The notes below the pieces were generated by a model. That model made no database searches, was not told where the DNA came from, and was given only the letters and a program-made list of their open reading frames with translations. DNA of 64,000 nucleotides from Vibrio artabrorum (GTDB lineage: Bacteria > Pseudomonadota > Gammaproteobacteria > Enterobacterales > Vibrionaceae), in contig NZ_AP025458.1 in assembly GCF_024347295.1 (NCBI RefSeq), positions 1,674,001 to 1,738,000 of the forward strand, written 5' to 3'. Made by a program: the position numbers and the translations under genes. Shown here piece after piece: positions 46,518 to 54,530 of the stretch. Position 1 is the first letter of the stretch. The number at the start of each line of letters is the position of its first letter.

Positions 46518-47855
46518 TTAAAACTCATATTGGAAGTAAACCGTGTTGTAGTTACTGCCGCCTTTGATTCGTCCAAACTGAGAGGCTTTTTCAAAGATCG
46601 CAGAACGGTGATGCAATGAATAACCCAACCATAAGTTGTTCAAGTCATTCTTACCGATCAAGTCGCCCACATTCACATCAAATGAGAAATCTAAGTAGTT
46701 CAAAAGATGGCTTGCTGTATACCCTTTACGATCCATTTCAGTACCTTCAATGTAGGTAATCGAATCGATGTAAGACATCCCTTCCGCAACACCAAATCGC
46801 CACTGTGCTGGCCAATTGAACGTGTAATAAGCTTTGATCGCAACAATGTATTCTGTGCTGCTTGATTGAACATCGGAACGCCAGTGATGGGCAATACCCG
46901 GCGTAAGATACAGGTCCAATGGCAAACCAAAAAGCTCATCGGTTAACGGATGGCCGTAGAACAATGAGGTCAATTGATTGTTGTATTCATCTTTCTCGGT
47001 ATTGAACTTCATGATGTCGCCAATGTTCGATGGCGTTGCCCAACCATGTGCGACCCGTAAATAGGGGGCATTACTCAGTTTCGGTTTCGGTGCTTTTTCT
47101 TTGTCGTTGAAGAAACCAAAACCCAGGTACAACTCACCTTGATAACGGTCTTCGACAATCGACGAATCATAAGCATTGTCGTCCAATCGAGTCACACTGG
47201 TTGAACCCAACAAGTACAAGTTTGAAATCACGTGGTAACGCGCTTCAACACCGACGTTCAGATCGACTCCCGCCCCTATCGACTCGCCAGCGGCAGCATA
47301 ATAGGCGCTATTAAAATCGGCACTTTTGTAACGAAGTGTCGCTGTCGGAGTAAATTCCCAATCGCCGATATCATACTTTGTTTTAGCATGCAGATTACCG
47401 TGAAAATTGTACTCACTGTCGCTCATGATCTCGGTTTCGAACGTCCACTGTTCATTCCATTGATAACGGATTTGCGCACCAAAATCGGCGGTATCGCCCT
47501 CAATCGCATTTTGCTCCGAAGCGGGAATATCAATAAATCGCGTCCGAGAAATCGCGTTTAAAGACCATTTGTCATCGTCAGTTTGATAGAGATAAGCCCC
47601 CATTTCAGTGCCATCAATGAATACATAGTCGTTCTTGAAAAATAGCATAGGAACAAAAGAGCTAACCGTTTGATCGCCACCAGACGTGTCATAAGGGATG
47701 CTGGCAGTTCGGTACATTGCGGCGATACCCCACTCTTGTTCTTCCGCGGCCAACACATTCGTGCCTAGGAAAGCGCTGCTGAGTAAAATCACGCCAGAGG
47801 CAGTGAGAGTCGATAAATATTTGCGCTTCATTCTTATGTTATTACTCTTTGTCAT
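46518..47855 (-). CDS. MipA/OmpV-family outer-membrane protein
   Basis: This 445-residue protein has a signal peptide (hydrophobic core ASGVILLSSAFLGTNVLA), then alternating beta-strands and a C-terminal aromatic FQYEF, the outer-membrane insertion signal. The pattern EWGIAAMYRTASIPYDT...VSSFVPMLFFKNDYVFIDGTEMG is that of MipA/OmpV, scaffolding proteins for murein enzymes or porins. The start could also be the Met at 47831. It is monocistronic. Confidence 0.85.
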   Translation of the reverse strand: MTKSNNIRMKRKYLSTLTASGVILLSSAFLGTNVLAAEEQEWGIAAMYRTASIPYDTSGGDQTVSSFVPMLFFKNDYVFIDGTEMGAYLYQTDDDKWSLNAISRTRFIDIPASEQNAIEGDTADFGAQIRYQWNEQWTFETEIMSDSEYNFHGNLHAKTKYDIGDWEFTPTATLRYKSADFNSAYYAAAGESIGAGVDLNVGVEARYHVISNLYLLGSTSVTRLDDNAYDSSIVEDRYQGELYLGFGFFNDKEKAPKPKLSNAPYLRVAHGWATPSNIGDIMKFNTEKDEYNNQLTSLFYGHPLTDELFGLPLDLYLTPGIAHHWRSDVQSSSTEYIVAIKAYYTFNWPAQWRFGVAEGMSYIDSITYIEGTEMDRKGYTASHLLNYLDFSFDVNVGDLIGKNDLNNLWLGYSLHHRSAIFEKASQFGRIKGGSNYNTVYFQYEF

Positions 47856-47966
47856 GAATATGGTGTTACTGGATAGACAGTTTTAGGCTATTTCAGAAAA
47901 CTAATTTTAGGTTTGATCTGCATTGGCCGTTACAATGAAGAATATTATCAGTGAAATAGAAGCATT

Positions 47967-48350
47967 GTGAAAGTCTCAGAATTACAATCCATTATAGACC
48001 ACTTACCCAGTGATTCCGACCCAGATGTTGTTATGGGTGAAGCGTGGTTGCCCGAGCGTTTGGTGAATACTAACCTAGACGGTGACCTGTTTTTTCTTGA
48101 GTTTGATAACGTCCCCGACGACCATCAAGGGGACGAGGAAGGAAGAGGTTTTGTTGAGCACGAGATTACGATGATTCGCGAAAAGCTTGAACAAGTGTTA
48201 GACGACCCTTCCGACACCAAAACCAAAGCCGATGCCCTATTAGCAATATTTTTAATGGGTCATGAACTGTCTAGCTCTGAAGTTATCGAAATACTTGAGG
48301 CTACTGAGTCTGAACACGCTGCGCTCGAAACAAAAACACTCGACAACTAA
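47967..48350 (+). CDS. Conserved hypothetical acidic protein (127 aa)
   Basis: This 127-residue acidic, soluble protein starts with GTG. It is predicted helical, with an acidic middle (DDHQGDEEGRG) and C-terminus. It is divergent from the porin gene. I do not recognise a domain. Confidence 0.7.
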   Translation: MKVSELQSIIDHLPSDSDPDVVMGEAWLPERLVNTNLDGDLFFLEFDNVPDDHQGDEEGRGFVEHEITMIREKLEQVLDDPSDTKTKADALLAIFLMGHELSSSEVIEILEATESEHAALETKTLDN

Positions 48351-48496
48351 CCCCACCGCTGATGATCTCGCCCGCGCTCAATGTTGAACGACTTCGCCAT
48401 ACATAAGCGCGCGAATCGAGAAGCGACGTCCTAGCAATCAAAACTTCTATCGCCTTGCAAAGCGAAGTGGGATTGGTGAACGAAAATTAGGTAGCG

Positions 48497-48640
48497 ATGG
48501 CCAAACTACAAGCAATTGCAACGCTAAGGGATAATGGAGAAGTCACGCACTTTCCAAAACCCGATTTAAAAGTGCTCCTTTCTGCTCGCCTATTCGTAAT
48601 GTCAGTTTTAAGTAAAGAGGCTTGCGATCACACTCTGTAG
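48497..48640 (+). CDS. Possible small ORF (47 aa)
   Basis: A 47-codon frame (MAKLQAIATLRDNGEVTH...) has AGGT four bases upstream. The amino-acid make-up looks protein-like, and the rest of the 330-base gap between its neighbours is empty. There is no family match; it may be a remnant. Confidence 0.3.
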   Translation: MAKLQAIATLRDNGEVTHFPKPDLKVLLSARLFVMSVLSKEACDHTL

Positions 48641-48680
48641 GCCTAATAGTAATAATATTCACCATAACTGGAATGCTCTT

Positions 48681-49130
48681 ATGTTTAACTCACTTACCTC
48701 GTTATTTAAACAATTAGTCGAAGGCTCTGATCTAGGCAAAACGTCCATCGCCTCTCCGAATTTAGCGATTGCCAGCTTGTTATGCGAAGTCGCTGGTGCA
48801 GACCACGCGATAAATGACTCAGAACAAGAGGCTAAGATACAATTACTTCAACGTTTATTGGACATAACCGAAGAAGAATCAAAAGCTTTATTGGCGCAAG
48901 CTGAGCCTCAAGTTGAACAATCTGTTTCTCTGTACGACTTTACCTCTCAACTACGCGAGCTTTCACAGCCGGTTCGCATAGACTTGATTAAAGCAATGTG
49001 GGAAGTCGCGCATGCTGATGGAGAGATTGATCCACTTGAAGATTCCGTGATCCGAAAAACCGCAGAATTACTTTATGTTGACCACAAAGATTTTATCAAA
49101 AGTAAGCTAAATGTGTTGGGCGAAGATTAA
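48681..49130 (+). CDS. TerB-family protein
   Basis: This 149-residue, mostly helical protein has the TerB pattern IASLLCEVAGADHAINDSEQEAKIQLLQRLL followed by LIKAMWEVAHADGEIDPLEDSVIRKTAELLYV, two acidic metal-type helices. TerB-like proteins occur in tellurite-resistance and stress systems, but stand-alone copies are common; a role is not assigned. No other ter genes are near. Confidence 0.85.
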   Translation: MFNSLTSLFKQLVEGSDLGKTSIASPNLAIASLLCEVAGADHAINDSEQEAKIQLLQRLLDITEEESKALLAQAEPQVEQSVSLYDFTSQLRELSQPVRIDLIKAMWEVAHADGEIDPLEDSVIRKTAELLYVDHKDFIKSKLNVLGED

Positions 49131-49274
49131 ACGCTGAATAGGATCAACAGCGACAGTTCACATACTCATCGCTGTCGATTAAATAACAGTGAAGCCCATT
49201 GCCCATCAGGTTGGAATGGACTTTGATTACGAGCACTGGTCATTCGCCGGTTTGATTGCGGAAAAGATAAGCCT

Positions 49275-49805
49275 CTAAAGCATGGTCAAAGTAAGCTTTG
49301 CCAAGTTATAAGCATCGACATAACCTGAATGCTGACGACCTTCCCACTCAATATTTTTCGCTTCTTGAGCGGCGCGATGGCCTATGCGCTTGTCTTTCAA
49401 TCGATTCTGAACCCGATAAAGTGTTGCGATATTGATAAACTCGCTAAAAGGAGGCTCGATGCCTTTCTCGATACACTCTTTGCGTAAGATAAGGTCGTCA
49501 CGCCCCCACGCTGCGTAGATTTTTTTAGGGCCGCCAAAGTTTTTAATCATCGACTTAATCACAGATTCTAATGAACGCCCCTGCTTTTCGATTTTACGTG
49601 GTGTAATACCCGTTAGCTCTGCACAAAAAGGAGATATCTCATCTTTCTCCGGCTTAACGTAGTATTGTGCTCGCTTCACGATAGTCCCAGAGAGAAGATC
49701 AATCTCAGCAAGCCCCACTTCGATGATCTCGCCCGTTGTTCCTACACCATCTTCACTCCAACAGCACATTTCCAAATCGAAACACACCACTCGATTGTGA
49801 TTCAT
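49275..49805 (-). CDS. DEDDh-type 3'-5' exonuclease
   Basis: This 176-residue protein has the DnaQ/ERI-1-like exonuclease fold: CFDLEM (motif I Asp and Glu), AWGRDDLILRKEC (motif II Asp) and HSGYVDAYNLAKL (motif III His and Asp). It probably trims RNA or single-stranded DNA. There is no partner domain; single gene. Confidence 0.85.
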   Translation of the reverse strand: MNHNRVVCFDLEMCCWSEDGVGTTGEIIEVGLAEIDLLSGTIVKRAQYYVKPEKDEISPFCAELTGITPRKIEKQGRSLESVIKSMIKNFGGPKKIYAAWGRDDLILRKECIEKGIEPPFSEFINIATLYRVQNRLKDKRIGHRAAQEAKNIEWEGRQHSGYVDAYNLAKLTLTML

Positions 49806-49892
49806 ACGTCGCCTAATTATCTCTTTAAATATTTTGTAAAATTGTACATGAGCCCAATAAAGAACTCGACCTTAGTTGTATCAAGTGTTCAT

Positions 49893-51431
49893 TTAGGCTG
49901 CAATTGTGACTCTATTTCGACCATTGATCTTACTTTGATAGAGCATACTGTCCGCTTTTTGCATCAGTTCTTCGCTGTTCTCATTATCACGAATAACCGC
50001 ACCAATACTCAAGGTGCAGTTAAGGTCTCGGTCTTTATGTTTACAATGAGAGTGGCTCACCGAATTTAAAATACACTCTAAGTAAGTCTTCAACGCCTCA
50101 TGATTTGTGACATTAGAAATAATACAGAACTCATCGCCACCGACACGAAACACGTCATCCCCTTCTTCTAAATTCATCGAGATCACTTTGATGACATGTA
50201 TCAGCAAACTGTCGCCAGCAGGATGGCCAAATTGGTCGTTAATACCTTTGAACTCATCGATATCAAACCCGATGAGACTGAAAGGTTTGTTTGTCTTAAT
50301 GGCGCTATCGATGCTTTTATTGAAAGCACGTCGGTTATAAACTTCGGTTAAGCTATCGTGGTCAGCTAAAAAACGAAGTTCTTCTGTCCTTTTATCCAGC
50401 ATTCTATACAAGCGTTCTTTTTCACGAATTTGTAGGTTTGCGATATAGGCCAGCAAGAATGATATGGTGGTGCCAACCAAAGCAATACCCACTAATACAA
50501 GGTAACCATTAAATGTGATGTATGAATCTATCTGGTAATCGATCTGCCAATTTCGGTTAACCAAGTTAATCATTTTGGTCGAATGGTGTCCCGACACGTT
50601 TCCAAAACCGTCGCTTTCAAACAAAATAGGCGCGTCTTCTGCTTCAAAACCTATATCAGTAACACGGATATAAACGTCAATATCATTGATAGCCGACGCA
50701 AAGAGGTTGTCAAAGTAATCAGCAGTATGAACCACACCAATCACTATCCCGAGTAAATTATCACTTTCACCTTCAAAAACAGGGTGATAGACCAATATCC
50801 CCTTTTTAGGAATGCTGGGTTCTAATCCATCTTGTATTAAACGAACGTTGTCTGAAACATTCGCTCGACGTGTTTGATAAATATTGTCTAAAACTCGCCT
50901 AAATCGCTCTCGAGACGAATAAAAGCCAAGTACTCTGTTATTCTCTTCCGTGTTTGGATAAACATCTGTCGCGATAAAAGCAGGCTCACCATCTAAGATG
51001 TAACCCGTGGTTTTAGGTTCGTGCTTCGGTATGGTGTACACCTCATAGGATGGGTACACCTCTTTCATCTTCGCCATATGTTCCGCCACTTCATCGGCCG
51101 GCACTTTTTGCATCCACTGTAAGCTGATTAAGCTTTTTGAATCTTTAATAGTTTGTTCTGCAAATCGATCGAATCCAACCCAATGTTTAAAATCGTTAGC
51201 ATAAAAATAATTGGCACCAGATCCGATATAAGCGATGTCATTGTCAATAAAGGCTTTCAGACTTAAGGTTCGATTTTTAGCAAAGTGCTCCAAATTTGTG
51301 CTCAAGGCACGATTTTGGTTGAGGGCGACTAACGCAAAGCACAATGCCGTAATCAGAAAGAAGGCAAAAAAAACAACTAATGGTAAAGTTTTTCTCTTCA
51401 ACCCTGTATACGAGTCGATAATATGAGGCAT
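49893..51431 (-). CDS. CHASE-domain diguanylate cyclase
   Basis: This 512-residue inner-membrane protein has an N-terminal helix (about 15-35), a periplasmic CHASE ligand-sensing domain (about 75-250, SLISLQWMQKVPADEV, GFYSSRERFRRVLDN), a second helix (about 305-330), and a GGDEF domain with the catalytic RVGGDEF at about 429-435. It would make cyclic di-GMP in response to a periplasmic signal. The product-inhibition site RxxD before GGDEF reads EEGD, so feedback inhibition may be absent. Confidence 0.92.
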   Translation of the reverse strand: MPHIIDSYTGLKRKTLPLVVFFAFFLITALCFALVALNQNRALSTNLEHFAKNRTLSLKAFIDNDIAYIGSGANYFYANDFKHWVGFDRFAEQTIKDSKSLISLQWMQKVPADEVAEHMAKMKEVYPSYEVYTIPKHEPKTTGYILDGEPAFIATDVYPNTEENNRVLGFYSSRERFRRVLDNIYQTRRANVSDNVRLIQDGLEPSIPKKGILVYHPVFEGESDNLLGIVIGVVHTADYFDNLFASAINDIDVYIRVTDIGFEAEDAPILFESDGFGNVSGHHSTKMINLVNRNWQIDYQIDSYITFNGYLVLVGIALVGTTISFLLAYIANLQIREKERLYRMLDKRTEELRFLADHDSLTEVYNRRAFNKSIDSAIKTNKPFSLIGFDIDEFKGINDQFGHPAGDSLLIHVIKVISMNLEEGDDVFRVGGDEFCIISNVTNHEALKTYLECILNSVSHSHCKHKDRDLNCTLSIGAVIRDNENSEELMQKADSMLYQSKINGRNRVTIAA

Positions 51432-51780
51432 ACATATCCCATGTTGAATTCTGTAGACAATTAAGTATATAACGTAAACGAAATAGGCTCCATGCGTCTT
51501 TATAACTAAAACTGATACAAAATAGGCACTCGTTTACCTTCCCAGCATACCAATGGTTGTTATTCAATCAAATCTCGACGAATTTTTACAAAACACACCA
51601 AAATCCCACTTGATTAAAAACATTAAATACTGCTCTACGCCTTGAATATGCTAGTATTCATCCATATTTATAGCTTGAAAGAACCCGTATTGCCTGAGGG
51701 TTTCAGAGTTTTCTTTCCAACCCGTATATTCAACGTAACCAATGAATATACTGTTAAGTCATTTTAAAGAGAAAATCACT

Positions 51781-52413
51781 ATGATCGTTGATTTGAACCT
51801 AATCCCACAGACGTTTGATATGCTTCACGCAGGCCTCACTGCATCAAGCGTTTTACTACTGCTTATCGCCATTTCTCGTAAAACCAAAGTGGTTGAGAAA
51901 GTCGTTGAAAAACCAGTAGAGAAGATAGTTGAAGTTGAAAAGCCAGTTGAGAAGATTGTCGAAGTTGAGAAAGTGATTGAAGTTGAGAAAGTGATCGAAA
52001 AAGTCGTAGAAGTTGAATCAAAACTAGCAACAGCAACGACCGATTCGGCAATGCAACTTCTGTCTATCATGCAACAAGAAGCGCGCCTAATTGATTTCCT
52101 AAAAGAAGATCTAACGTCATTCTCTGATGAAGAAGTTGGCGCAGCAGCACGTGTGATTCACACTGGCGGTCAAAAAGTATTGACAGACTACGTAACGCTG
52201 TCTCACATCCGCACTGAAGATGAAGAAACACGTATCACGGTTGTTGAAGGCTTCAATCCACAAGAAATTCGCCTAACAGGCAATGTAACGGGTAACGCGC
52301 CATTCAACGGTACACTGGTTCACAAAGGTTGGAAAGCCACTGACATGAACCTGCCTAAGCTTGCTGAAAACTACGATGCATCTGTGATTGCACCGGCAGA
52401 GGTGGAGCTATAA
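51781..52413 (+). CDS. DUF2760 membrane-anchored protein with VEK repeat stalk
   Basis: This protein of about 210 residues has one N-terminal helix (LTASSVLLLLIAISRK), a stalk of repeated VVEKPVEKIVEVEK-type units (about 37-78), and the C-terminal DUF2760 domain (MQLLSIMQQEARLIDFLKEDLTSFSDEEVGAAARVIHTG...EDEETRITVVEGF). The ATG at 51781 is chosen over an upstream one at 51742. The stop overlaps the ATG of the first Hsp70 gene (TAATG), so it is translationally coupled. It presumably tethers or partners the Hsp70s at the membrane (inference). Confidence 0.85.
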   Translation: MIVDLNLIPQTFDMLHAGLTASSVLLLLIAISRKTKVVEKVVEKPVEKIVEVEKPVEKIVEVEKVIEVEKVIEKVVEVESKLATATTDSAMQLLSIMQQEARLIDFLKEDLTSFSDEEVGAAARVIHTGGQKVLTDYVTLSHIRTEDEETRITVVEGFNPQEIRLTGNVTGNAPFNGTLVHKGWKATDMNLPKLAENYDASVIAPAEVEL

Positions 52414-54377
52414 TGGAACACCAAAGTCATTCAGCTCAAGAGCTATCTTCTCAAGACCGAGAGCATTCACAACAGCAGCAAGCACCTAAGTTCAGTGTTG
52501 GCATCGATTTAGGCACCACTCACTGCGTGTTGTCTTACATCGACACAAGCAATGAAGACGCCCGCGTAGAGGTGATGCCAATCCCTCAACTGACCGCGCC
52601 AGGTACAGTAGAAACTCGCAGCCAACTGGGCTCGTTCCTATACCAACCGCACGAACATGAAATGAATGCCGGCTCTCGCGTTCTGCCTTGGTCTTCAGAG
52701 CCAAAAGCGCTAGTGGGTGCGATTGCTCGTAACCTGGGTTCTAAAACCCCTATCCGTTTGGTAGCAAGTGCAAAATCTTGGTTATGCCACGGTGGTGTTA
52801 ACCGTCGTGATGCTTTCCTTCCTGCGGGCAGCCCTGAAGAAGTTGAAAAAGTCTCTCCGCTTAAGACAACTGAATTGTACCTTGAGCACCTTAAAGACGC
52901 ATGGAACCACGCAAACCCAGAACACAAACTGGCAGACCAAGATGTAACGATCACGGTTCCAGCTTCGTTTGATCCTGCGGCTCGTGACCTAACAGCAGAA
53001 GCGGCACGTAATGTTGGTTTCACTCACCTAACGCTTCTAGAAGAGCCACAAGCTGCGCTTTACAGCTGGATTGATAACAGCAACGACACATGGCGTGATG
53101 AAGTCAACGTTGGTGACATCGTTCTTGTTGTCGATATCGGTGGTGGTACAACCGACCTTTCGTTAGTTGAAGTAACACAAGATGACGGTAACCTAAGCCT
53201 GAATCGTATCGCAGTAGGTGAACACATCCTACTTGGCGGCGACAACATGGACTTAGCACTGGCTTACCGCCTGAAAATGAAACTGGCTCAAGAAGGTAAA
53301 GAGTTGGCGCCTTGGCAGGTTCAAGCAATGACTCACGCCTGTCGTGATGCGAAAGAAGCACTGCTTAACGATGCTGAATTGCAATGTGTGCCTATCGTTG
53401 TACCTAGCCGTGGTTCTAAGCTACTGGGCGCAACACTGAAAACAGAACTGACTCAGCAAGAAGTACAACAAACATTGGTTGATGGCTTCTTCCCGAAAGT
53501 CGCCGTGACTGAGCACCCAGTTCAAAAGACGCGTGGCGCACTGACTCAAATGGGTCTGCCTTACGCTCAAGATGCAGGTATCACTCGTCACATTGCCGCA
53601 TTCCTTTCGAAGCAAGCAAACGCGCTTTCTGGAAATAGCGAAACGGCTCAGCAAGATTTCAACCCGTTTGCAAACATGCCGGGTATGCCGGGTGCAGAAG
53701 CGCCAGCGGCTGACTTCATCAAACCAACCGCAATTCTGTTCAATGGTGGTGTTCTAAAATCGAACCTACTTGCGGATCGTCTTTCAGATACCATCAACGA
53801 ATGGCTGATCAATGCGGATGCAGAGTTTGCAAAACAACTTTCAGGGTTAGACTTAGACCTCGCTGTGGCGAGCGGCGCTTCTTACTACGGCGCCGTTCGT
53901 CGTGGCCAAGGCGTTCGTATTCGTGGTGGTATCGCTTCTTCTTACTACGTAGGAATTGAAAGCGCGATGCCAGCAATCCCAGGTATGGCTCCTCCAATGG
54001 AAGCACTGTGTGTTGCACCATTTGGTATGGAAGAAGGTTCAAGTGTACAAGTTCCTAGCCAAGAGTTCGGCCTAGTGATTGGTCAGCCAGTCCACTTCCA
54101 GTTCTTCGGTTCAACCACTCGTCGTGAAGACGTAGCGGGCACGCATTTAGATCACTGGGCACCCGAAGATCTGGATGAACTTCCAGAGATTCAAGTGACG
54201 CTGCCTGTTTCTGAAGGCCGTCGCGAAGGTGAAGTGGTTCCTGTCACTTTGGCTTCTCGTGTTACTGAGCTTGGTACCTTATACCTAGAAGCGATTGCCA
54301 CTGACAACGGTCAGAAGTGGCACGTTGAGTTCGACGTTCGTGAAGATTCGAACAACGACTCAAACGACGAAGCATAA
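52413..54377 (+). CDS. Hsp70-family protein, divergent, short (654 aa)
   Basis: This 654-residue protein starts with a low-complexity Gln/Ser tail, then has an actin-type ATPase domain: VGIDLGTTH near 29-37, phosphate-2 VVDIGGGTTDLSLVE and adenosine-type ILFNGGVLKS. The substrate-binding region is short and ends in a DnaK-like beta-sandwich piece (VTELGTLYLEAIATDNGQKWHVEFDV); the alpha-helical lid is lacking. It is not DnaK, HscA or HscC. It is coupled to DUF2760 and is followed 150 bases later by a second, longer Hsp70. Confidence 0.88.
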   Translation: MEHQSHSAQELSSQDREHSQQQQAPKFSVGIDLGTTHCVLSYIDTSNEDARVEVMPIPQLTAPGTVETRSQLGSFLYQPHEHEMNAGSRVLPWSSEPKALVGAIARNLGSKTPIRLVASAKSWLCHGGVNRRDAFLPAGSPEEVEKVSPLKTTELYLEHLKDAWNHANPEHKLADQDVTITVPASFDPAARDLTAEAARNVGFTHLTLLEEPQAALYSWIDNSNDTWRDEVNVGDIVLVVDIGGGTTDLSLVEVTQDDGNLSLNRIAVGEHILLGGDNMDLALAYRLKMKLAQEGKELAPWQVQAMTHACRDAKEALLNDAELQCVPIVVPSRGSKLLGATLKTELTQQEVQQTLVDGFFPKVAVTEHPVQKTRGALTQMGLPYAQDAGITRHIAAFLSKQANALSGNSETAQQDFNPFANMPGMPGAEAPAADFIKPTAILFNGGVLKSNLLADRLSDTINEWLINADAEFAKQLSGLDLDLAVASGASYYGAVRRGQGVRIRGGIASSYYVGIESAMPAIPGMAPPMEALCVAPFGMEEGSSVQVPSQEFGLVIGQPVHFQFFGSTTRREDVAGTHLDHWAPEDLDELPEIQVTLPVSEGRREGEVVPVTLASRVTELGTLYLEAIATDNGQKWHVEFDVREDSNNDSNDEA

Positions 54378-54383
54378 TGAATC

Positions 54384-54411
54384 AACGGCACCTTAGCGGG
54401 TGCCGTTATTT
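54384..54411 (+). terminator. Hairpin between the two Hsp70 genes
   Basis: AACGGCACC / GGTGCCGTT, a nine-base stem, is followed by ATTTTAT. It probably gives partial termination, so the two Hsp70s may be made in unequal amounts. Confidence 0.65.
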
Positions 54412-54530
54412 TATCAATACCGCTCCCAATTCAGTCCTACCTGTTTCTCAGGAACGACGTATACGAATAACAACAATAAGACCAAAACTATCAACAAACT
54501 GGTCATCACTTTGTCAGAATAAGGTTTTGT

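Noticed and set aside
51888..52020. CRISPR-like repetition
   Set aside because: The repeats have no unique spacers and encode the VEK stalk in frame.
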